A stretch of DNA of 64,000 nt from Ilex aquifolium (taxonomy: Eukaryota > Streptophyta > Magnoliopsida > Aquifoliales > Aquifoliaceae): the NCBI GenBank assembly GCA_951799425.1, contig OX637397.1:10150064-10214063 (forward strand), in the 5' to 3' direction. Below are positions 55,901 to 64,000 of the stretch, in pieces. The notes under the pieces are model-generated. The model saw only the letters and a program-made list of their open reading frames with translations. It did no database searches and was not told the DNA's origin. Positions within the stretch are counted from its first letter, which is position 1, and every line of letters starts with the position of its first letter. A program made the position numbers and the translations under genes.

Positions 55901-58900
55901 AAGGGGTATTTTATTAGGACATAGGAGCAAAATTATAGCAGTCTAGATCTGGTTTTAGGCAAAGGAAAGTGTTAGAAGTGGTGTAGTTGACAAAGAAGAA
56001 AAATAGAGTGAGAAACTAAGAGAATAAGGTAGAAAAGCCTTTCCCTCCGATGTAGGCTCTTAGGTCCCACACGGTGACCTTACAAAAGTAAACACCTAGG
56101 TTCTTGCACCTTACACCCAAGAAAAGGTGTATCATACATCCTAGCCACGTATCTTCATTCATACTTTTATTTAATTGAAAAAGCCAATGCAAACATATGT
56201 ACACGACATATGAGTTGATGGCTGAGTAAGACTAGGTGGAATTTGATTGGAAGACTTGCTCCTTTATTTGGAACCCCTTGACAGACTTAAGTTTTCCCAA
56301 ATTTGATAGCTAAGTTTGACCCAGATTTGACAAGCAAGCCCACAATACAAACGCACATCATGGCAGCCCCTTTTACAGCATAAAAGCAAATTACTATGAT
56401 TTACTTGATATACTCTATTCTAGCCCAAGTCTACTGAATATGAATATAAAACAAATTCTTAAACAAATATCATCTCCTTTGTAACTCTTTGCCGTGGAAT
56501 TGAGCCAGATTTTTAAGATCTCTATTTTCTCTCTTCTTCTGTGGACCACTAATTATCTTCATCAAATAGTGAGACTTTGAGTTAACTAAGTTAACATGCT
56601 AACTGCTGACTTGCAAGCCATGCATACTTTTGATCACCAGATCCTAAACTGAGCTTTGTTCTTTACAAAATTTCCACAACGACTTTGTTAACAGGGTTTT
56701 GTTTCTCAATTGGGCATTACCTGCATAACACAGTTTCTCTTTGATGCAGTCGCATTATTAAACATCCCTTGTAGTTGTCCTTGCTAAATGGTCATGCAAG
56801 GATCAAATTTCATTTCGATGCATAGTTTTGGTCAACTCCTCAACAGAAACAAAAAATGTTTCATAAACATTTCTGAAATAAGATAGAAATAGAGAAAAAA
56901 TTGAATTTTGCCAAAAACACTTTGATACATTCTCAAGCTTTTCTCGAAACCAAAAAAAAACAATAAAATGATATTCAATGGCTGATTCATTTCGTTATCC
57001 ATGGAAATTGAAACGTTTTGGCCGTTTCGGTGGAAAATAAATGAAAGTTTGATCCTTGTGGTCATTGATTACGAATATGTGGCACCAATTGTTTAGTGTT
57101 TGGTTAATATTGGCATAGAATTGTGTTGCACCATTACCCCAAAAAAGAATAGAAAAGGCAAAAAACGTAGATTTCTCTAAGCCATTGTCTTGGCCTTTAG
57201 TTGGATCAATCATGGAAAATATTGCAATGTTATGTGCTTACACTACAGCAAGTGAACATTTCTTATATTAGTTGCAGTCTACACCGAGTATCATACTACA
57301 GGCTAAATTTGCTTTTGGCGTATAGACATCAACTTCATTGACCTCTGTCACACCTTACGTGATTTATTGTCGAGGAATCATCAGTTCATGTGGTCGATCA
57401 ATGGTAAGATTTAAGAAAGCCTTACCTAATTCCTATTTAAACGTTACTCGTAGCCTCAAACATCAATGATAGAAGAAGCAAATAGTACTACATTTTATCC
57501 TGACTTGGCATATATTTTAAGCCATAAACTTCTAGATTCAAATAAACCATATGTCCTTTTACCCTATCATGTCTGTTCTTCCGAACTTTTAGCCCATGTT
57601 CATAAGACCTGTAGAATTACTGCAAGATAGTGAATCAAAAATGGAAATTGATATGGGGCTATATGTGAATAAAAAATATGAGGCAAGTCAACCTATCCAG
57701 CATCTCGGATGATGGGACTTGAGTGATCGATACCTCGAGGTTTCAAGTTTGAGTCTCACATGATATGCGTTGCTTGACCCAATACACATCCTTTGGGGGT
57801 GATTAAATGCACCACAAGTGTACGTAGCAATGAGTACCAAAGAGGGCATGATTGGGGCAGTTCTCAGTAGTAAAAAAGTTGTGGCCAATTCTCATAGCCA
57901 ATGATATTAAGATAGTTATCCCAAATAACCGAACAACGAAAATTACCAATAGAGATCCTATGAGATAATTGAATTTCTTTTCCATGGGAGGGTTGCTAAA
58001 ATGGATATTATCGAGTGATTAATATCTAAAAGAAAATTGGATGGAGAGGTGGCAGAAAGTGAATTTTCCATAGAATGTTTGGATGATTTTGGGATAGTCT
58101 TTGTATGTCTACAGAATTATAAAGTCAAAACAACCTCTCGCTGTCACACTTGTGTGTCTCTGAAAAATCGAGTGTTTAGCATAAAATGATCTGGATTTTC
58201 TGTGCTGCTTGAGGTAAAACGGGAGTTCTGTATTCTGCTTCGAAAAAAGGGGTAGAAATCCTGACAAAATTTATCCTTGAATGTGTTCTTGTGGTTGTAT
58301 TCTTTGGGGTGCAAGTCTTCTGTTTGTACACCTTTCTACTTTGTTGCTGTGAAAAGATGATGTATGCGGTTATCAACTTAAATGTATGGATTTTTGTTAC
58401 TCAAAATTTGATGTTGATTTTTTGGTATACAAATGAAAAGATTGATATAGAGAGTGAGGAATAATAAAGGATGGATGTTGCAAGGTTGGGCTATGTGTAA
58501 CCAATGTTGTATATTTGATGCTAGGGTGAGTGAAACCACTTTTCACTGATTTTGTGTTTTTGAGATGCCCAATGGCTTAAAGATGGTGCAGCTACAAGAT
58601 AAGGAGCAGTGTTACCTGTTACTATGGAGATAATTTGTGTTTCTTCCTTTGGGAATCTATAAGAGTTCATGCCTTTTGCCTGTGGTTATAATTAGGTCAT
58701 GATCCATTTACATAATTATTGATTAGTTAAATTAAAAATTAAACCACATAAATGGATTGGACAAATTTGAGTTCTATATGCTATTGATGCAGATGTCTAA
58801 ACCCATATCGTACAATGGGACATCCTTACAAACTGTATAAAGATTAGTAGTGTATTGCTTTTGTTCAAGGCATTTATCAGTGCTGTTTTGAACTTCTTTC

Positions 58901-59460
58901 GTGCTTTTCGACCTGTTATTTGTGCTAAACCCAAATAGTACAATGGGACATCCTTACAAACTGTATAAAGATTAGTAGTGTATTGCTTGTGTTCAAGGCA
59001 TTTATCAGTACTGTTTTGAACTTCTTTCGTGCTTTTCAACCTGTTATTTGTGCTTCTTGCAATTTATACGCTGCTTCCAGTTATTTGTTTTGTTGATGAC
59101 TTGATGTATCCTTACATAGCCTGCAAATTTGAAAATTGCTTCAGGTTTCTTTTATACAAATTTCTTGATTGCAAATGCAAATCCTCCTGCATTAGACTGA
59201 TAAAATCTCTTATAATTTGCAGGTCTATGGAGAGAGAGAAGTACAATTACCGTTTGGTTGGGGTGGTGGAACATTTAGGGAATATGAGAGGAGGCCACTA
59301 TGTTGCATATGTGAGAGGAGGTGCAAAGAGCATAGGGAAGCCTGAGAAAGAAAATGGCGAATTTGTCTGGTATTACACTAGTGATGGTTACGTGCGCGAG
59401 TCTTCCTTGGAAGAAGTTCTTCGTTGTGATGCCTACATTTTATTCTACGAGGAGTTTTGA
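49987..59460 (+). CDS. Ubiquitin-specific protease with ZnF-UBP, UBP1/UBP2-like
   Basis: Exons 49987-52943 and 59223-59460, joined in phase 2 (AG/G gives Arg986); 1064 residues. It removes ubiquitin from proteins or ubiquitin chains as a cysteine protease, in cytosol or nucleus. A ZnF-UBP domain spans residues about 50-165 (C50, H52, C74, C77, C115, C118, C123, H135, H139, H145, C159, C162). The catalytic Cys box [13 protein letters not shown] gives Cys242. A UCH insertion of several hundred acidic, low-complexity residues separates the zinc pairs CLECGH and CESCSK, and [11 protein letters not shown] follows. The His box [14 protein letters not shown] (His1011) and the YTSDGYV Asp lie in exon 2. 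The N-terminus is Lys-rich. Domain order matches Arabidopsis UBP1/UBP2. The ATG is the first in frame after the leader intron. Retention of the long intron would add VSSL and stop at codon 996, removing the catalytic His. Confidence 0.92.
53870..54333 (-). repeat. Two adjacent copies of a non-LTR-like 3' end
   Basis: About 53870-54092 and 54110-54333 share TAGAAAATCTTTATTGATGA, CAACACTGAATTTGG-like and TTAGTTAACAAGTC words. On the minus strand both end AATAAAGATTTTCTAG followed by A-rich sequence, like a LINE or SINE 3' end. Confidence 0.6.
58797..59050 (+). repeat. Tandem duplication, unit about 128 bp
   Basis: CAATGGGACATCCTTACAAA, TTCAAGGCATTTATCAGT and CTTCTTTCGTGCTTTTC occur twice in the same order, with few differences. 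Confidence 0.9.
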
Positions 59461-59944
59461 AACAGATATTTGTTATTCATTTTTATCACGCGTCTGATAG
59501 AGCGGGGATTTAGCACCCCATGAGAGAGAGGTAAGTTTATAACAATCCCTAAGTATTTATACCCATTTTTTTGATGTGCAAAGTATCAAAATGTAAATCT
59601 TTAAAGTTCCATACAAGAATTTATAGGGTTTTTGGTCTCATAACCCTGGGACTTTATCAATTATTCAGTCATGAAACAGCAGGGTTTCGTTTTGGTTAGC
59701 TCGGCTCTTGCCTCTGTCCATAAATTAGCAGGGGCGGCTTTTGGTGTATGACATTATAATGATCTTTGATATATTCAGTCTACACATCATGTGCCAGATC
59801 ATTTTTTGGAGTGGAGCTAGTCTTCATGTTGAGCTAACTTAATATCCCTCCCAAGTTCACAACATGGTTATAAGAATATGAGCATTGGCCTTTTGGATGG
59901 TTAAATAAATTACATTGTTCCACACTTCCACTGCACTGCCGAAG
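59461..59944. other. 3' flank of the ubiquitin protease
   Basis: Includes the 3'UTR. Much of it recurs at about 60610-60888 in the downstream duplicate. No separate gene. Confidence 0.55.
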
Positions 59945-60888
59945 AAGCCTAATGGATTAAATATGGTGCAGCTATATGATAAGGAGCAGTGTTATCTGTT
60001 ACTTTTGAGATTATTTATATTTCTACCTTTGGGATCTATTTGGGAATCTATAGAGAGTTCTTGCCTCATGCCCGTGACTATAATTAGGTCATGATCCCCA
60101 TTTACGTGATCAAGTTTTAGTGAAAGACAAAGTTAAAACCATATGAATTGGTTGGACACATTTGTCTTCTATGCATTGCTAATGCAGATGTCTAAAACCC
60201 ATGTATAGTAGTACAATGAAGCATCCTTACAAACTGTCTAAACCATGTTTTACAAATTTGCTCACCCAGAGTGGGGTATTGCTTTTTGTCCAAGTTACAT
60301 ATTGACAGTCTTTTCAGTTTATTTCATGCTTTTCAAACTGTTTCAGGTGTTTCCAATATGTATTTCATAGCTGCTTCCGATTATGTCTTATGTTAATGTA
60401 TCCTCATATAGCCTGCAAGCTTGATAATTGCATCAAGTTTCTTTTATTCTGATTTCTTGATTGCTAATGCTAATCCTCCAGGTCCACAGAGAGACAGAAA
60501 GAGTACATTTGGGGAATATGAGGGGAGGCCACTACATCCCATACACGCATGTGAGTCGTCCTTGGAAGTTCATCGTCGTGACACCTACATTTTATCACAC
60601 GACGGGTTCTGAAACAGGTATCTGTTATTCATTTTTATCGTGCTTCTGAAAGAGTGGGGATTCAGCACCCCATGAGAGAGAGAGAGAGAGAGAGAGCGGT
60701 AAGTTTAACGAAATATTTATACCCATTTTTTTGTTGTGCGCTGATCTCAAAAATGTAAATCTTTAAAGTTTAATACAATGATATACGGTTTTTTTGGTAG
60801 TATCATAACCCTGGTACTTGATCTGTTTTTCAATCATCAAGCAGCAAGGTTCCGTTCTCTCTTAGGTTGGCTCTTCTCTGTACCATGC
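59945..60888 (+). repeat. Duplicated 3' end of the ubiquitin protease gene
   Basis: Diverged copy of about 58555-59725 (end of the last intron, last exon, 3' flank), with words such as ATAAGGAGCAGTGTTA, AATTAGGTCATGATCC and GGGGATT-AGCACCCCATG in both. The intronic tandem repeat is single here. Confidence 0.85.
60482..60612 (+). pseudogene. Decayed copy of the final UBP exon
   Basis: Follows a CTCCAG acceptor-like site and matches 59223-59460 with internal deletions. GGGAATATGAGGGGAGGCCA retains the Gly-Gly-His coding but the frame is altered, the YVAYVRGG segment is lost, and the open frame now ends DTYILSHDGF. It cannot supply a working His box in frame. Confidence 0.8.
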
Positions 60889-60917
60889 CATATTAAGTTC
60901 TGAATAAGAGGAACCAT

Positions 60918-62145
60918 GGGTGTGTTTGGGTAGGAGGTTAAAGTGGGTTAACAGCCATATGGATTGGATAATAAGGTAATGGGTCCCACAAAACCCTTGT
61001 TTGGAAAGTCATTTTTGAGGTTGGATATCAATCCCGGGTCAAGAATTGACCCGGTTGCTACAGTGACACTTAACCCTCCTACACTGGCTACACTTAACCC
61101 AGCCCCCCCATGGGTTACAAACCCAGGCCAGAGGATAACCCAACACAGACAAATTTGCCCCTCCTCTCTTCTCCACACACTCAGCCCTCTCTCTTCTCCT
61201 GTCAACCAGAACGCAGAGCTCGTCCAAATGGGAAACCGGATAGATGAGTTGGAGCAGAGCATCAACGATCTCAGGTCACAAATGGGCGCAGAGGGCTCTC
61301 CATCTCCTTTGGCACCGTCCAAAAAGCCAGATGAAGTGAAACCAGATGAAGGTTCTGCTTAGATCTATTAAAAAAATGTTGCAATGGATGCTGCGACTTC
61401 TGGGTTTGATATATTTGATATAAAAAAGGATTAAAAATTACACTTAAATCCTTGAAATTTGTTATTTAATTATTCAGACCCCTTAATATTTAAAATATTA
61501 TACATAAACTCTCTCAAGTTTATACATGCGTAACACTTAGACCCCTCAAAATAAATATATTCGTTAATAAATTACATTTAGACTCGTGAAGTTTGTAGTA
61601 GATATATAATATTCAGACCTCTTAAATTTAAAATATTATACTTTGACAAAAAATACTCCAATCAAAAACAAATATCAAATATTTTAAATTTTATAATCAA
61701 AATTCATATTCTATTGTATCATTTATTGAAATAAAATTAAAAATAAAAATTTAATTTTTTCTTAAAAAATCGTAATTAGTATATAATTATACTATCTATT
61801 GAAATAAAATAAAAAAAATTAAACAATGGGTCTAAGTCATATATAATTTTTATATGTTTTTATGTATATGTGAAAAATGTATAATTTTATTAGGATAATC
61901 CACCAGTCCAAACATAGGATATAATTGGAATGGATAGAGTCATGGGTAAAATAGTAAACTATTACAAAATTATTTGTGTAATCTATGGGGCCCATTGAAT
62001 TTTACATTGATTTTCCAAACAAATGTTAGGATTGGATATAATCTTGGGTTAAGATTTTAAAGTGGATGAGTGGGTTTGGCTTGAATTGGTTAGGATATAA
62101 AAAAAGAAAACCTACCCCATCCCACCCCATTACCCAAACACACCC
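60918..62145. mobile_element. TIR element carrying a host gene fragment (Pack-type)
   Basis: 1228 bp. Perfect terminal repeat GGGTGTGTTTGGGTA at the left and its complement at the right, with further imperfect pairing (GTGGGTTAA and others), flanked by CAT (60915-60917, 62146-62148). The 3-bp duplication and GGGTGTGTTTGG ends suggest a PIF/Harbinger or Tourist-like element. No transposase. It contains an HSBP fragment (61228-61362) and an AT-rich second half (61430-61900) that may itself be an insertion. Confidence 0.75.
61228..61362 (+). pseudogene. Heat-shock-factor-binding protein C-terminal fragment
   Basis: 44 codons plus stop encode MGNRIDELEQSINDLR, then a QMGAEGSPSPLAPSKK-like stretch and an EGSA end, the C-terminal half of plant HSBP. 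HSBP is a small coiled-coil protein that binds heat-shock factor trimers and dampens their activity. The N-terminal exon with the first half of the coil is absent. Upstream sequence differs from HSBP but ends in CAACCAG, as a former splice acceptor might. An ORF from 60964 fuses TIR-derived sequence to this fragment (132 residues); whether it is transcribed is unknown. Confidence 0.8.
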
Positions 62146-62390
62146 CATAAGTGCAGCATGTTAGGTATGAAGCTTGATCCTCTCTCAAACTGAGAGTACC
62201 TCCCTCTCTTTTTTTCTTGTATGCCTTGGGGCCCTTGAAATTTTAGGGCTTAGTTGATATTTTTAAGGGTAAACATTATTTTACCCCCTCGTGGTTTACT
62301 CCAATTGCACATCACCTCCGGATTAAAATAATAGCACATAACCCATTTTTTACTTTTATGCCTTGCCCTAGGCAGATTTAGCGGCTTTTA
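62146..62390. other. Intergenic, MITE-like fragment
   Basis: 62265-62350 (CCCCCTCGTGGTTTACTCC, TAGCACATAACCC) resembles the ends of the MULE MITE at 3371-3866. No gene. Confidence 0.4.
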
Positions 62391-62778
62391 GAGCATCTCC
62401 AACAATAGAAGTTAGTTTAGATATTCAAAAAGTAATATTTTTTATTTTAGCTACTCACTTTTTCAATACATATTCTAACAAATTTTCTATATTTTTAACT
62501 ACTTTTTTTTAATATTATTTCTCATTCTTTTTGTATTATTTTTCTTTGGGAATAGTGAAAGGGAGAAAGAGAGAGAATAGAGGAAAAGAAATGAGGGGAG
62601 ATAAAATATTATAAATAATTTATACATATTGTTATAGTGGTACTCTAAATATAGAATATCTCTGTAGCAAAATGCTATTTTACATGCTTTGGAGATATTC
62701 TGTTAGAGTGAAATTTTAGGACAAAACTGCTAGATTTTGAAGTTTTTGTGTATTTTACCTATTCTCTTGGAGATGCTC
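62391..62778. mobile_element. Tourist-like MITE, TTA target duplication
   Basis: 388 bp, ends GAGCATCTCCAA / TTGGAGATGCTC, flanked by TTA (62388-62390, 62779-62781). Non-coding. Confidence 0.85.
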
Positions 62779-62781
62779 TTA

Positions 62782-64000
62782 CCTTAGGCAAATTGGTGCC
62801 TTTTGGCAAGTGGAAGTACTCTTATAAATCTTGCACTATCAATATAAATATTATTTCTCCTATTGAGAAATAGAATAGATTAGTTTTGATTTGAGTTATT
62901 TACCAGAATACGGTGAATTTTAAAAAATATTATCAATCAGTTGTATTTTTGCATTTATTTACCAAATTACGATTTTTTTTTTTTTAAAAATGGGGTCAAT
63001 AAAAAGTTGAGTTAACAACTCCATTGTTAATCTTTGGTCGGATAAGGCAATATCGGTGTTTTAGTTAAATACAAAAAGAGGGCATTAAGCACTATAAATT
63101 CATTCTTCAAAGTGTTGTAATTTGATAAATAAGTTAAAAAATGTCGTAAATTGATAATATTGTTTGAAAAAGTGTTGCACACAAAATTTTTTTTTTTTTT
63201 TGCTTTTTTATAAGAAACAATACAATTTGATTAATGAAAAATGCTATGCATATCGAAAATTTTATCAAAAAATGTATTTATTAAATGAGTTGATGACTTT
63301 ATATCATTCTCGGACCCACCAAATATCAATCAAAATATTTTGATAAACATAACATTACTTTTTGATTAAAACATCAAAGTAACGATACATCGAGTTAGAG
63401 GGAAGGTAACAAGAAATCCGGAGTTTACTCCCTGTAATAACAGAAGTGATCATAATTACAAGCATACTTTAATAAACACTTCCCAACATGATTGTCATAT
63501 CTGCCAACCCAAACCACTTTAAAAAAAAAAAAAAAAAAAAAAGATGAAAGCAACTATGATCTCTCGTGTATGTAACCCACAAAGATTCTAACTTTTGATA
63601 AATTATCCTGACCATTATTGCATTAATCACATTTAGTGAGTCGTTTTTAAGTTGAATTTTTAGGTTGTTGAAGTATAAATATTTAAGTTATATTCTTTTC
63701 AGCAGTTTAAGTTTTTAGAGTAGATGGTTTTTAAATCTCGTCACCACCCAAATTGTTAAAAAAAAATCATGTGTTATGCTCAAATTTTAGTTTGCACGTA
63801 AAAAAAAATTTAAAATTTTGAAGTAAATGATAATTTAATAATATTAATATTACTTATTATGTAAAGATTCTCTAAACAAAATTAAATTTTAAATATAAAT
63901 ATAGTATTTGTGGCCCAAACTCTACTTATCACCCAGTAGTGCAATTCATTCGCCCTACTATTCTATAGAGCAATCCAAACTCTTAGTAAGACTAAGGTTA
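62782..64000. other. Intergenic AT-rich, no feature seen
   Basis: Contains T and A homopolymers (about 63188-63201, 63522-63542) but no supported gene or complete element. Confidence 0.5.

Larger units (their letters stand above)
52944..59222 (+). other. 6.3-kb intron of the ubiquitin protease
   Basis: GTGCGA donor and TATAATTTGCAG acceptor. It contains two non-LTR-like repeats (53870-54333), scattered repeat fragments and a 120-bp tandem duplication (58797-59050) near the acceptor. A 167-codon ORF (55013-55516) has no recognisable domain and I do not call it. Confidence 0.85.

Noticed and set aside
60964-61362. A functional HSBP-like gene
   Set aside because: The N-terminal half of HSBP is missing and the upstream coding part is TIR and unrelated sequence; treated as a captured fragment.
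1-64000. CRISPR arrays, tRNA or rRNA genes, bacterial-type operons
   Set aside because: None seen. tRNA-like A/B boxes occur only within SINEs, and the direct repeats are minisatellites or transposon parts.

Overview
The window is nuclear DNA of a flowering plant, most likely a eudicot. The evidence is AT-rich intergenic DNA, GT-AG introns, a plant-type LRR receptor kinase, a plant-type ubiquitin protease with a UBP zinc finger, and plant repeats (Tat-type Ty3/gypsy, Ty1/copia, Helitrons, Tourist-like MITEs, tRNA-derived SINEs, a plant mitochondrial nad4 insertion). I cannot name the species. Three intact-looking genes carry recognised domains: a RING-H2 protein (33048-33731, minus), a MIK2-like LRR receptor kinase (39127-42408, plus, two exons) and a UBP1/UBP2-like deubiquitinase (49987-59460, plus, two coding exons across a 6.3-kb intron). 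A pair of two-exon genes for short secreted cysteine-containing peptides (3215-5699 and 25369-26710) I could not assign to a family.

Layout. 1-6567 and 20518-27572 are two copies (A and B) of one duplicated segment carrying the peptide gene, its near-identical promoter and a SINE in its intron. Each copy has later insertions that the other lacks, so each serves as the other's empty site. In A these are a small Helitron, two solo LTRs, a Mutator-like MITE with a 9-bp target duplication and a tiny poly-A retroposition. In B they are a Helitron with two 5' heads and a Tourist-like MITE. Between A and B lie a Helitron, a MITE, a decayed Tat-type gypsy element read on the minus strand (about 8850-14410), and a complete gag-only LTR retrotransposon (14962-19128) that landed inside an older MITE. 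After B come a broken copia element (about 27930-31031) inserted in what looks like a third remnant of the peptide-gene intron, the RING gene, and a Helitron with a very large GGT-repeat tract (34051-34962).

The right half holds the receptor kinase, a second solo LTR of the gag-only family (43733-44252), a SINE with a 14-bp target duplication, a nuclear copy of mitochondrial nad4 including the end of its group II intron (about 45555-46245), a solo LTR inside a TIR element, then the deubiquitinase. The 3' end of that gene, final exon included, was duplicated downstream and decayed. Next to this lies a 1.2-kb TIR element (60918-62145) that carries the C-terminal exon of a heat-shock-factor-binding protein.

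I see no operon-like or pathway clustering. The genes are independent, and the window is mainly a record of segmental duplication and nested transposition. Candidates for something new are the unassigned peptide pair (one copy losing its first two cysteines), the HSBP-carrying element, the gag-only retrotransposon with its repeat-rich 3' module, and the RING protein whose last zinc ligand is Tyr. All similarity statements are by eye from the sequence; no database was searched.
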